Notes: a model not told the origin generated them from the sequence alone. A stretch of 64,000 bases of DNA from Sinorhizobium sp. A49 (GCF_002002725.1 NZ_MUNW01000054.1:122211-186210), one strand, 5' to 3'; shown: positions 42,883-52,263, counted from the stretch's first letter. Numbers and translations are program-made.

Positions 42883-43542
42883 ATGGCCACACTAGAAGGC
42901 GGCGCATACGACGACGCGCTGTTCGGCTCTCGCTTCAACGATTTCATCCATGCCCGAGCGGGTGATGATTTCGTGAGCGGCGGCAACGGACATGACATCA
43001 TTTTCGGCGACGAAGGTGACGACCAGCTATTCGGCGGAAACGGCAACGATTCGCTGTTTGGCGGCGAAGGCGACGACGTTCTCTATGGCGAGAACGGCAA
43101 CGACATCCTCACCGGCGGATGGGGTGACGATCTCCTGTTCGGCGGTAACGGCAGCGACATTCTGCTTGGCGGTCAGGGCAACGACTTCCTGTCCGGCGGC
43201 AAAGGCAGCGACACGCTGTTTGGCGGTGATGGCAACGACGTCCTCAACGGCGGCGCTGGCGATGACCTCCTGGTTGGTGGAGCCGGCAACGACGTTTTCG
43301 TTTTCGATGGCGGCGGCGGCAACGACGTCATCCTCGACTTCACACCCGGCGAAGATCTGCTGCAGATCTCCAAGGGCATCAACGGTCTCGACATCACCTC
43401 GCCTGACGACCTCGCCTCGCGCATCACCCAGGTCGGCGGCAATGTCATCATCGACCTCGGCCATGGCGATTCACTGACCCTGGTCAATGTCGACGTGGAC
43501 GACATTCACGCAAATCCCGAGAACTATTTCACGGTTCACTAA
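42883..43542 (+). CDS. wgeA: Secreted RTX calcium-binding protein WgeA (ExpE1)
   Basis: A 219-residue acidic protein made of about 13-15 RTX nonapeptides (pattern GGxGxDxLx; residues 6-145), followed by a C-terminal region with no Cys that carries the type I secretion signal (ending YFTVH). It binds calcium outside the cell. It resembles NodO and the ExpE1 protein required for galactoglucan production. AGGAGAGG precedes the ATG at 42883, so an upstream in-frame ATG at 42811 is rejected. It is the first gene of wgeABCDEFGH. Confidence 0.92.
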   Translation: MATLEGGAYDDALFGSRFNDFIHARAGDDFVSGGNGHDIIFGDEGDDQLFGGNGNDSLFGGEGDDVLYGENGNDILTGGWGDDLLFGGNGSDILLGGQGNDFLSGGKGSDTLFGGDGNDVLNGGAGDDLLVGGAGNDVFVFDGGGGNDVILDFTPGEDLLQISKGINGLDITSPDDLASRITQVGGNVIIDLGHGDSLTLVNVDVDDIHANPENYFTVH

Positions 43543-43603
43543 GCGTGGACGATGCGTGCCCTGCATTCCTCCCGCAGGGCGCGCACTCCAAGAGGGATCG
43601 AAT

Positions 43604-45853
43604 TTGCCGTTCAGCGATATCAAGCAGCCGAATACCGATCTTCGGGACGTAAGGGCATTCCGTCTAGGATCGGACCTGGCTGTTCTCATCTGGGACCTGC
43701 CTTCGGCATTGCCAATTCCCACACGGCCAATGCTGACGATGGCAAAGCCGCCCGTCCCACTCGTCAGCGTGACGCTATCGCTCGCCAACGGACAGCAGCG
43801 AACGCTATGGGCCATGCGGACGACAAGAGTGCCGATGCCGGCCGTCATTGCCACTGACGGCGGCGGTAGCACGGTCCAGATCAGCATCGAACCTGCGAGC
43901 AACCTGCCCCCCCTCGACATGGAGCAACTGTTTCTGGAACTCGCGCCGGAAGCGCGCATCCGGTTTCTCAGCGTCGTGCTGACAACCTGGCGAAGCGCAT
44001 TCAAAGTTGCCGGAGATCCCTATTTCTGCCTGATCGTCGAAGACGCTCTCAATGCGTTGGCACCCTTGCCTCGGCCGGCGCGCATAACCTGCGAACTTGG
44101 CCGCGGACGGTACCTGGTCGAGACGACGATCAACGCGGAGTTCGACGACAAGCTTTCGATCTACGTGGTCGGCGCGGCAAGTGTCAGCCAGTTGCGGCCC
44201 AAGGCTATCGTCCGGCGCCGCACGAAAGGAGCCTGGCAGGCCTGCCACTTCATAGCCGAGATGCCAAACCTCAGCCCCCCGCTTCAGCTTGTGCTGCTCA
44301 GCAAGAACGGCGCCGCCATCAGGCAGCTTTCCCAGCGCGATGCGCAATGTCCGGGCCTGACGCGCTGGTGGACAGACAATCGTGACGCGGTCGAACTGCG
44401 AGAATTGCTCATTCAGCACCTCGCCACCTGGCCGAACGGCGGACCGGCAACCGCGATCGACCTGCAAATCCGCGCGCCCCTCAAAGAACGCCACGTCCAG
44501 AGAGCGGCGCAACAGCCATCCGGACAGGTAGACCTGGCGCTCGCCCTTTCCGACAGCCTGCTCGTCGGCGGCTGGTATCACGATCCGTCCTCCATGCTCG
44601 CCGGCATCGACTACCTGCAGGCAGATGGCAAAGCCGTGCCGCTCGACGGCAACATCTACGAATTCCCCGGATGGGCTCAGACGCAGGCCGACAAATCGAA
44701 GACGGATGTGACCGGCTTCGTGGCCCGCCTCCCCCTTGATCAGCCGCTCGGCCCGCTGCTGCAGCCACGGTTTCAGATGCGGTTCGCATCTGGGGCTGTG
44801 AAATCCCTCATCCCGCCGCCGCAGCCTTTCGAACCGGTGCTGCAGCGAAACCAGATCCTGCGCGCAGTCCCACCGCAACACGCGATCGACGACGCCTTCC
44901 GCACGATCCTCGCGCCGGCGCTGAGAGAAGTCGAGCAACGTCTCGGCAAGACGGTCGAGGTAAAGCGCACGAGAGACTATGGCCTGCCGCAGCAGGCGCC
45001 GCTCGTATCGATCGTGATCCCGCTCTACAAGGTCCTCGACTTTCTCCGCTTCCAGTTGTCGGGCATGGCGACAGACCCCTGGCTGATGGAAAATGCCGAA
45101 TTGGTCTTCGTGCTCGATTCTCCGGAAATACAGGACGAGACCGAGCATCTTCTCGGCGGGCTGCACCTGTTGCACGGGCTCCCCATGCGACTGGTGGTCA
45201 TGAACCGGAACGGCGGTTACGCGCGGGCCTGCAACACCGGCGCACGCCTGGCTCGTGGCTCCATGCTTGTCATGCTCAACTCCGATGTCGTCCCTTGCGA
45301 ACTGGGCTGGGTGCAGACCCTGATAGAACCGATCATGCGCGGGGAATTCGGTGCGATCGGCCCGAGGCTGATCTTCGAAGACAGGTCTCTACAACACGCT
45401 GGCCTCTATTTCGGCCGCGACCAGCGCGGGATCTGGCTGAACCACCACTTCCATAAGGGCATGCCCAGCAATTATCTGCCGGCACAATTGGCTCGAGCCG
45501 TTCCCGGCGTCACCGGAGCTTGCCTCGTCACCTCGAGGGATATCTACGACAGCGTCGGCGGCTTCACCGAGGACTACATCATCGGTGACTATGAAGACAG
45601 CGACCTCTGCCTGAAGATCCGCCGGGCCGGCTTCGAGATCGGCTACGAGCCGTCGGCATGTCTCTATCACTTCGAGCGCCAATCGATTCGGCGCAGCCAG
45701 GACTACATGCGCGGGGTCGCCAGCCAATACAACTCCTGGCTCCACACCCAGCGCTGGGACGATGACATCGCCGCGCTGATGGCGCGCGATGTTCGACCGC
45801 AAAGAGAACCCGTGTCCCCCGATGACCGCACACTTGAATGGACAAATGCATGA
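43604..45853 (+). CDS. wgeB: GT2 glycosyltransferase WgeB (ExpE2) with GWxxDP module
   Basis: A 749-residue enzyme from the TTG at 43604 (AGAGGG seven bases upstream). A frame extension to 43487 would lie inside wgeA. The N-terminal 300 residues are unassigned beta-rich sequence. A GWYHDP module lies at 323-328. The GT2 domain spans about 467-690 with VSIVIPLYK, the metal/nucleotide segment MLNSDVVP (557-564) and the catalytic-base segment GDYEDSDL (661-668). It transfers a sugar in galactoglucan repeat assembly. Confidence 0.87.
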   Translation: MPFSDIKQPNTDLRDVRAFRLGSDLAVLIWDLPSALPIPTRPMLTMAKPPVPLVSVTLSLANGQQRTLWAMRTTRVPMPAVIATDGGGSTVQISIEPASNLPPLDMEQLFLELAPEARIRFLSVVLTTWRSAFKVAGDPYFCLIVEDALNALAPLPRPARITCELGRGRYLVETTINAEFDDKLSIYVVGAASVSQLRPKAIVRRRTKGAWQACHFIAEMPNLSPPLQLVLLSKNGAAIRQLSQRDAQCPGLTRWWTDNRDAVELRELLIQHLATWPNGGPATAIDLQIRAPLKERHVQRAAQQPSGQVDLALALSDSLLVGGWYHDPSSMLAGIDYLQADGKAVPLDGNIYEFPGWAQTQADKSKTDVTGFVARLPLDQPLGPLLQPRFQMRFASGAVKSLIPPPQPFEPVLQRNQILRAVPPQHAIDDAFRTILAPALREVEQRLGKTVEVKRTRDYGLPQQAPLVSIVIPLYKVLDFLRFQLSGMATDPWLMENAELVFVLDSPEIQDETEHLLGGLHLLHGLPMRLVVMNRNGGYARACNTGARLARGSMLVMLNSDVVPCELGWVQTLIEPIMRGEFGAIGPRLIFEDRSLQHAGLYFGRDQRGIWLNHHFHKGMPSNYLPAQLARAVPGVTGACLVTSRDIYDSVGGFTEDYIIGDYEDSDLCLKIRRAGFEIGYEPSACLYHFERQSIRRSQDYMRGVASQYNSWLHTQRWDDDIAALMARDVRPQREPVSPDDRTLEWTNA

Positions 45854-46689
45854 TCGATGCCCTGCCGCGCGATGAAATCGGTACACCGCCGCCCGTTGAC
45901 GATGCGCATCTTTCCTGGCTGACCGACAGCGTTTCGCGCAACCGCTTCCTTCCGCAGCCGGACGCCAACAGCATTTTCGTCGGCGACGGCGATTTCCGGG
46001 CGATCGGCGCCGAGTTTCTCGGCCATTTTATCCGAAAGGGCGGCTTGCGGCCGCATCATCGCGTCCTTGATATCGGCTGCGGCATCGGCCGCATGGCCGT
46101 TCCGCTCACCCAATATCTCGATGGCGACCGCGGCCGCTATGAAGGCCTGGACCCCGTGGAGGGTGGTATCCGGTGGTGCAGGTCGACAGTGACGCCGACC
46201 TACCCGAACTTCGCCTTCCAGCGCCTCGACATCGCCCATGACCTCTACAACCCTTCCGGCAAGATCAGAGGGCGTGAGCTGAAACTGCCGTTTGCCGACG
46301 GGCAATTCGATTTCATCATCATGACATCGGTTGTCACGCACCTGCCAGCAGACGAGGTGATGGCCTATTTGGCTGAGATCTTCCGGGTGCTGGCACAGGG
46401 CGGCCGTTTGTTCATGACCGCCTTCATCGTTGATGACGTCGCCAGACAAAACGCCACGGGCCGCCGCGACCCGCGCCTCGCCTTCGCGCGCGCCGGCCAG
46501 GGCCCCTGCTGGTTCGTGCCGGACCAGCCGCCGCTCGCAGCGGTCGGTTTCGACGATGGTTTTCTGGAGGGTGCGCTCGATCGCGCTGGCCTCTCGGTCG
46601 TGCTCAAATCCTTCGGCCATTGGCGTGCACCGGGCGGCACCCACTATCAGGACATTCTCGTGGGCGAGCGTCGACGGAGCGCTGCATGA
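45850..46689 (+). CDS. wgeC: SAM-dependent methyltransferase-like protein WgeC (ExpE3)
   Basis: A 279-residue class I methyltransferase. Motif I is VLDIGCGIGRMA, with D/E positions in GLDPVEGGIRW and DFIIMTSVVTHLP, followed by LAEIFRVLAQGGRLFMTAFI. The ATG at 45850 overlaps the wgeB stop (ATGA); an ATG at 45838 would add four residues. Galactoglucan is not known to be methylated in S. meliloti, so the target may be a sugar, an end group or a regulatory step. The name rests on its place in the wge operon. Confidence 0.82.
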   Translation: MIDALPRDEIGTPPPVDDAHLSWLTDSVSRNRFLPQPDANSIFVGDGDFRAIGAEFLGHFIRKGGLRPHHRVLDIGCGIGRMAVPLTQYLDGDRGRYEGLDPVEGGIRWCRSTVTPTYPNFAFQRLDIAHDLYNPSGKIRGRELKLPFADGQFDFIIMTSVVTHLPADEVMAYLAEIFRVLAQGGRLFMTAFIVDDVARQNATGRRDPRLAFARAGQGPCWFVPDQPPLAAVGFDDGFLEGALDRAGLSVVLKSFGHWRAPGGTHYQDILVGERRRSAA

Positions 46690-47939
46690 CCAAGCGCATT
46701 CTCGTCGTGGCCCACAATCATCCGGCCCTTCATCCCGGCGGCACGGAAGTCTTCGCGCACGATCTCTTCCGCGCCTACCAACGGGCAGGACACGAGGCGC
46801 TGTTCCTGGGTGCGGTCAACCAGGTTCATCGCGAGGCAAGGCCGGGCACGAGTTTCCAGGCCATTGGGCCGACGGGCGACGAAATCCTGCTTTGGGCGGG
46901 TCATTTCGATCGCTTTTTCATGAGCCAGATCGATCTCTACGGGTTCGTCCCTGATCTCACCGAACTGCTGCGCGAATTCCAACCGGATGTGGTGCACCTT
47001 CACCATATCCTGCTGATGGGCGCCGAGTTCCCGCATATCGTGCGCAGGACGCTGCCAGCATGCAAGGTCGTCATGACGCTGCACGACTATTACCCCATCT
47101 GCCACCATGACGGGCTGATGGTGCGTACCGACAAACGGGAACTCTGCCACGGATCGAGCCCGGACCGCTGCCATGCCTGTTTCAAAGACATCAAGCCCGA
47201 TCGCTTCGCCTTGCGCGAACAACATCTCAAGGCGCTACTGGGCACGATCGATGGTTTCGTCGCACCGAGCGAGTTCCTGAAGCGTCGATATGTCGAATGG
47301 GGAATTGCCGAAAGCCGTATTTCGGTCATCCCCAACGGCCTGCCGGCCCGAGCATTCGAGACCAGCAGTAACAAACCCAAGGCCGGCCGGCCCGTCTTCG
47401 GCTACTTGGGCAACCTCAACCCTTGGAAGGGGACCAAAGTGCTGCTGGAAGCGGCGCGTCAACTGATCGTTGACGGCGTCGACTTCGAGCTGCGCGTCCA
47501 CGGCGGCGCCCCGTTCCAGACCCCTGAATTCGTTGCCGACATCGAGCGCCTGTTTTCCGAAACGGCACCCCAGGTGCAGCGACGCGGACCATATCGGCGG
47601 GAGGATGTCGCCGCCCTTATCGGCGCCGTCGACTGCACGATCGTGCCCTCCATCTGGTGGGAAAATGCACCGCTGGTAATCCAGGAAGCACAGGCGCAGG
47701 GCCGCCCGGTGATCGTTAGCAATATCGGCGGAATGGCTGAGCTTGTGAGGAACGGCGTCAACGGCCTGACCGTCGCTCCCGACGATCCGCGCCAGCTTGC
47801 GGGCGCCATGCGTCAGATCATCGAAAAGCCGACGCTACTGCGTCAACTGTCAGGCAGAGCCGTTCGGCCTGATGATATCGACACGACTGCTGGGCGTTAC
47901 CTCACTCTTTTCGATCTCCAGCAGGTTCAGGCCGCATAA
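46686..47939 (+). CDS. wgeD: GT4 glycosyltransferase WgeD (ExpE4)
   Basis: A 417-residue GT-B enzyme. The N-terminal Rossmann segment VAHNHPALHPGGTEVFAHDL and the C-terminal EX7E segment PSIWWENAPLVIQEAQAQGR define the donor side. A Cys-rich patch (PICHHDGLM to RCHACF, about residues 137-167) is shared with wgeG. Its start overlaps wgeC by ATGA. It adds a hexose during repeat synthesis at the inner membrane. Confidence 0.88.
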   Translation: MTKRILVVAHNHPALHPGGTEVFAHDLFRAYQRAGHEALFLGAVNQVHREARPGTSFQAIGPTGDEILLWAGHFDRFFMSQIDLYGFVPDLTELLREFQPDVVHLHHILLMGAEFPHIVRRTLPACKVVMTLHDYYPICHHDGLMVRTDKRELCHGSSPDRCHACFKDIKPDRFALREQHLKALLGTIDGFVAPSEFLKRRYVEWGIAESRISVIPNGLPARAFETSSNKPKAGRPVFGYLGNLNPWKGTKVLLEAARQLIVDGVDFELRVHGGAPFQTPEFVADIERLFSETAPQVQRRGPYRREDVAALIGAVDCTIVPSIWWENAPLVIQEAQAQGRPVIVSNIGGMAELVRNGVNGLTVAPDDPRQLAGAMRQIIEKPTLLRQLSGRAVRPDDIDTTAGRYLTLFDLQQVQAA

Positions 47940-47948
47940 AGAGGATTC

Positions 47949-48677
47949 ATGGCTGAAGTCGCACAAAAACTCGATACGCCGCCTGAGAACGATGGCGGCA
48001 AACCGGTCAACGGCCGCGTCGATGCCGTCGATGGCGGACGTCTGTTCGGCTGGGCGTTCGACCCCGCTGCCCCGGATCAACGGCTGAAGGTCCGCGTCCT
48101 CCTCGACGGCGCACCGGTCGCCGAAGCCATTGCCGACCGTAACCGGCCGGACCTCAAGCGAAACGGGATCGGAGACGGCAAGCACGCTTTCGAGATCGCC
48201 CTGCCGGAGGCGGTGCAGAAGCGCAGCCGCGATCTCGTCGTCATGGCGATCACGGGAGACGGCGCGGGCCAGCCTCTGCGCGTGCCGCAACCGGACGAGC
48301 AAGCAGCAGAAGCGCTGATCGCCGCACCGTTGACCAGGGTGCTCGACAAACTGGACGTGCTGATGGCTGCGCAGCGGCAGCTGCAGATTTCTCAACGTTC
48401 GCTGCAGCGCGTACCTCATATCGGCGCGGATGCGGCGGAGGGCGACGGCGCCGAAGACCCGAGCGCCGGCATCGACGGTCTTCGTGCCGATGTGAGCCAG
48501 CGGCTTGACGAACTGGACGTGCACCTGTTGCGGATGGATGGCGTCGTGGCTGGTATGGAGAAGACACTTGCCGCTCTACAGAAGCGGGCGGGCGGCGACA
48601 CCAAGCCGCTTGTGCTGCTTCTCTTCGTTCTCATGGGGTTTGCAGCGGGCGCGCTGCTCACCTTGCTGGCGAGATGA
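47949..48677 (+). CDS. wgeE: WgeE (ExpE5): GWxxDP-module protein with a C-terminal membrane anchor
   Basis: A 242-residue protein. An N-terminal GWxxDP module (RLFGWAFDPA, GW at 34-35; then ADRNRPDLKRNGIGDGKHAF) is followed by a helical region with heptads (about 110-205) and a single C-terminal transmembrane helix (219-241, LVLLLFVLMGFAAGALLTLL). It has no signal peptide, so the module should face the cytoplasm. It may be a membrane scaffold for the polysaccharide machinery; this is inference. It starts nine bases after wgeD and overlaps wgeF by ATGA. Confidence 0.75.
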   Translation: MAEVAQKLDTPPENDGGKPVNGRVDAVDGGRLFGWAFDPAAPDQRLKVRVLLDGAPVAEAIADRNRPDLKRNGIGDGKHAFEIALPEAVQKRSRDLVVMAITGDGAGQPLRVPQPDEQAAEALIAAPLTRVLDKLDVLMAAQRQLQISQRSLQRVPHIGADAAEGDGAEDPSAGIDGLRADVSQRLDELDVHLLRMDGVVAGMEKTLAALQKRAGGDTKPLVLLLFVLMGFAAGALLTLLAR

Positions 48678-50920
48678 TGATGCGGCAGGCAACGGCAATC
48701 GACGAAAAGCCCTATGGTCCCACCGGCTCCCCAACCGCGGCTAAGTCCGTGCGCTTCGGGAAGGGCCGGGCGATTTCCTGTCGGATTGATCCAGACACCG
48801 TGCTCATCCTTGGCAGCGGCCGTCCGAGGGGCCATGCGCTTTCGGTCAGGGCTGATGGCGCATCGTCCGCGCAGGACGCCGCCTTTGTAGCAAACTGGGC
48901 CTTGCCGGCGTCGTCGCCTTCAGCGACGCACGGTTTCGCAGCACTTCTGACGCAGCCAAACGCCGGCACGCCTATCACCATGGTCGACGTTGATGACGGG
49001 CGCACGCGTGAGCGTTTCATCGTCGCGCCAAGACAGATCTCGATCGAAGAAGCGGCAGCCCTCATCGCGCAGACCGCTGCAGGAGAGACCGTCGCGGTCA
49101 TCAGTCGCCTCGCCGACCAGCTCATGGCACAGCCGACGAACCGCGGCAGGGTTTCTGCCGGACTTTCCCTGATCCGGGCGCTGCAGCCATCCGACGGCTT
49201 CATCGAACTGGTCGGCGAGACCCATGACGGCGTCATCGTCATCATGGGCTGGAGCCGCGCGTTCGTTCCCGGACGTTTCCAAGCCTATCTTCTTGCCGGC
49301 GCAACGACTGTCGCCGATTGTTTCGTCGCCAGTTTTGCGCGGCCCGATATACCGGACGGCGAACTGGGCTTCATCGCCGTTCTCGAGACAGACGGTAGGG
49401 TGCGCGCCGACACGCTCAAAGGTGTCATATACAACGCCGGTGGCGGCTGGCACATGACGCCGGCCCATTCTCGCGTGCAGGTCAGCGCGGCCCTGGACAC
49501 ACCGGACCATATCCGCTCTGTGCTGCTCGAAGCCCGGGCGACGCCGGAGGTCATGCTGCGCTTGCGGTCCGCGGCCAACGGCTTTACCGGCAAGGATACG
49601 GTATCGAGCCTCCCCGTCCCGGTTCGCATGGACGTCGACCGGGTCTTCGAGACCGATGACGGCGACATGTTGATTTCCGGCTGGCTGCTCGACCCGGAGC
49701 ACCATGTTCTGGCTGTCAAGCTACGGCGGCCTGGCGGAGAGGCCAGGCTCGACGACAGGTGGACGCGGCTCGATCGGATCGACGTTTCGCAAAGCTTCGC
49801 CGATCAACCCGCGTTCCGGGCGTCGCTCGACAGCGACGATCAGGCCCACGGATTTGTCGCCCATGCCAAGCTGTCTGGTGGCAAACCCGACGCAGCGCCG
49901 TTTCTGGAACTCACCTTGCGAGATGGACGCCGCGCCTTTCTGCCCCTGATGCCCAAGCGGTTGCCCGCCCGAAGGGCCGCACTCCAACAACTGTCGCTGT
50001 TCGATGCGGCCAACTGGGCGCTGCCGGCGATTGTCGATCGCCAGATCGTTCCGCTGCTTTGCAACGCCGCCGTCGCCGCGCCCCGTATGGAAACGGTTGT
50101 CGACATCGGGCAGTTCGACGAGAATACCGGCATCCCTATAATCGTCGGCTCCACTGTCGGCATGCCGGAAGTCGGCCCGCTGCTTGCGTTGCTCGCGCTC
50201 GATCCGCAGACCCGCTGCGCGCCGCTTGTGATCGTCGTGAGCAAGCCCACCTTCCAACGGGATCTTGTGCGATTGCGACAGTTGGCACGGTTTTACCGGC
50301 TTTCAGTCAGACTGGTCTGTGCAACCGGAGCGCTCGATCGGTTCGATCTCCTGTCGGTTGGGGCAGCAGAGGTTTCATGCGAGACCGTTGTCACCATGTC
50401 TGGGTCACTCGTCCCGGCGGCCAAGGGGTGGTACGGCGCACTGACGGCGGTCGGAGTGGACCACGTTGGAAGCGTGATTTCGCCGATGCTTGCCTACGAC
50501 GATCATTCGGTGAAATGGGCCGGGAGCTGGCTTTCCGAGGGTGGCGACCAGCTGCTGCTCGATCGTTACGCCGGTTATCCGTTGATGGCGATTGCGGCGC
50601 TGCAATTGACGCGCGTCGACATTGCGTCGCTCGAATGCTGCATCATGCCGCGCGCAGTCCTGAAGGATGCGATGCGTGATTGCGGCGTCTATCTCGGTTC
50701 AAAACAGAAGGCGCGCGAGATCGGCCTGAGGGTCAACCAGGCAGGCATTGCCGCCTGGTTGCTGCCGTCGATCCAAATGCTCGGCTGCGACGAGCCGATG
50801 TCGGGAGAGCAGAACGGCAAGCTTGCCGCCCTCGCCGAACGCATCGACGTCGAGATACTTAAGTCACGGTGGCGAAACGGCCATGAGAGCCATCATTCAT
50901 TTGACAGGATTTCCGCATGA
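48674..50920 (+). CDS. wgeF: WgeF (ExpE6): GWxxDP modules plus degenerate GT2-like domain
   Basis: A 748-residue protein without known catalytic signature. A first GW module is at about 185-240 (IMGWSRAFVPGRFQAYLLAG) and a second at 330-400 (ISGWLLDPEHHVLAVKLRRP, ending GFVAHAKL). Residues about 484-705 align by eye with the GT2 domain of WgeB, but the nucleotide/metal segment MLNSDVVP is TMSGSLVP (574-581) and the YEDSDL base segment is lost. It is therefore probably a non-catalytic GT-like protein. Its start overlaps wgeE and its stop overlaps wgeG (ATGA). Confidence 0.72.
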   Translation: MMMRQATAIDEKPYGPTGSPTAAKSVRFGKGRAISCRIDPDTVLILGSGRPRGHALSVRADGASSAQDAAFVANWALPASSPSATHGFAALLTQPNAGTPITMVDVDDGRTRERFIVAPRQISIEEAAALIAQTAAGETVAVISRLADQLMAQPTNRGRVSAGLSLIRALQPSDGFIELVGETHDGVIVIMGWSRAFVPGRFQAYLLAGATTVADCFVASFARPDIPDGELGFIAVLETDGRVRADTLKGVIYNAGGGWHMTPAHSRVQVSAALDTPDHIRSVLLEARATPEVMLRLRSAANGFTGKDTVSSLPVPVRMDVDRVFETDDGDMLISGWLLDPEHHVLAVKLRRPGGEARLDDRWTRLDRIDVSQSFADQPAFRASLDSDDQAHGFVAHAKLSGGKPDAAPFLELTLRDGRRAFLPLMPKRLPARRAALQQLSLFDAANWALPAIVDRQIVPLLCNAAVAAPRMETVVDIGQFDENTGIPIIVGSTVGMPEVGPLLALLALDPQTRCAPLVIVVSKPTFQRDLVRLRQLARFYRLSVRLVCATGALDRFDLLSVGAAEVSCETVVTMSGSLVPAAKGWYGALTAVGVDHVGSVISPMLAYDDHSVKWAGSWLSEGGDQLLLDRYAGYPLMAIAALQLTRVDIASLECCIMPRAVLKDAMRDCGVYLGSKQKAREIGLRVNQAGIAAWLLPSIQMLGCDEPMSGEQNGKLAALAERIDVEILKSRWRNGHESHHSFDRISA

Positions 50921-52239
50921 TGGGGCAAAAGCTTCGCGTCCTGGTGATCTCGCATGCACATCCCACGTTTTCGCTCGGTGGGGCGGAGGTCGCCTCGCAT
51001 AACCTGCATCGCAGCCTGAACGCGATGGAGAATGTCGAATCCGTGTATCTCGCGGCGGCCTCCCCTCCACTTCAACGACACGCGTCATCGGCGCTCATGA
51101 GTGCCCGTTTGCCACAGGAAGAGGTGTTGTTCCACACGGATGCCTATGATCATTTTCACCTGGCGAATGAGGATGTCGAAGCGATTGAGCGCGATCTGCT
51201 GCGGTTCGTCCGCGATGTCAAACCGGATGTGATTCATTTCCATCACGTTCTCGGTTTTGGCCTCGAAGCCCTTTATGCCGTGCGCAACGCTCTGCCAGAC
51301 GCCGCAATCCTTCTCACGCTGCATGAATTCGTCCCGATCTGCCACAACCACGGTCAGATGGTGAAGCGACCGACAGGCCAGCTCTGCGAGCAGGCCTCGC
51401 CCACGGCCTGCAACAGCTGTTTTCCGGATATCCCAGCATCAAGGTTCCTGCGGCGCGAGGCGCTCGTGCGCACCATGCTCCTCGACATGGTCGATGCATT
51501 CGTTTCGCCGAGCGCTTTTCTCGCCAAGCGCTACGCCGAGTGGGGGATCGACCGGCAGCGCATTCGGGTCATCGAAAATGGGATCATGGGGAAGGAAGCG
51601 GCTCCTGTCCGCGACGTTACGCGAAGCGACGGCCGTCGCAATCGCTTCGCGTTCTTCGGCCAGATGACGCCGTTCAAGGGCGTGGACGTGCTGATCGATG
51701 CCGTCGGCCGGGTGCCCGATGAGATATGGGGTGACGACGCCTATCTGATGATCTTCGGCGCCAATCTCGAGCGCCAGCCGGTCGAATTCCAGGAGCGGAT
51801 GAAAAAGCTGATCGAGCGAGCCGGTCGGCGCGTCCGCTTCTACGGCAGCTACCAGAATGCGGATCTGCCAAAGCTCATGCGCTCCGTCGATTGGGTGATC
51901 TTTCCATCGATCTGGTGGGAGAATTCGCCCGTCGTCATCCAGGAAGCGCTGCTGCACCGCCGCCCGCTCATCTGCTCCGACATAGGCGGCATGGCCGAAA
52001 AAGTCCGCGATGGTGTCGATGGACTGCATTTCCGCGCCGGCAACGGCCAGCACCTTGCGGATCGGATCGTCGAGGTCCTGAACGACGACACGGTCTGGGG
52101 CCGTTTGCGCAGCACCATGCGAGGCCCCTTCAGCGCCGAGGATTGTGCGCGCGAACACCTCAACGTCTATCGCAGCCTGCTCAGCGAAAAAACCAGTGCC
52201 GCGCAGCGCGAACATCGCGTCGAGATGCGCGTCTCGTGA
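50917..52239 (+). CDS. wgeG: GT4 glycosyltransferase WgeG (ExpE7)
   Basis: A 440-residue GT-B enzyme and paralogue of wgeD. ISHAHPTFSLGGAEVASHNL and PSIWWENSPVVIQEALLHRR match its counterpart, and the Cys-rich patch (PICHNHGQM, LCEQASPTACNSCF) is conserved. It should add another hexose of the repeat. It overlaps wgeF by ATGA. Confidence 0.87.
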   Translation: MMGQKLRVLVISHAHPTFSLGGAEVASHNLHRSLNAMENVESVYLAAASPPLQRHASSALMSARLPQEEVLFHTDAYDHFHLANEDVEAIERDLLRFVRDVKPDVIHFHHVLGFGLEALYAVRNALPDAAILLTLHEFVPICHNHGQMVKRPTGQLCEQASPTACNSCFPDIPASRFLRREALVRTMLLDMVDAFVSPSAFLAKRYAEWGIDRQRIRVIENGIMGKEAAPVRDVTRSDGRRNRFAFFGQMTPFKGVDVLIDAVGRVPDEIWGDDAYLMIFGANLERQPVEFQERMKKLIERAGRRVRFYGSYQNADLPKLMRSVDWVIFPSIWWENSPVVIQEALLHRRPLICSDIGGMAEKVRDGVDGLHFRAGNGQHLADRIVEVLNDDTVWGRLRSTMRGPFSAEDCAREHLNVYRSLLSEKTSAAQREHRVEMRVS

Positions 52240-52263
52240 CAGTTCCAACGACGGAATAGGCTT

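Noticed and set aside
42901..43320. Short DNA repeats resembling a CRISPR array
   Set aside because: The 27-base periodicity encodes RTX nonapeptides; there are no unique spacers or cas genes.
43487..43603. Extended start of wgeB inside wgeA
   Set aside because: It would overlap wgeA by 56 bases and encode an unrelated Arg-rich leader; the TTG at 43604 has an AGAGGG site.
43805..45175. A 456-codon minus-strand frame in wgeB
   Set aside because: Antisense shadow of the GT2 gene without recognisable domain.
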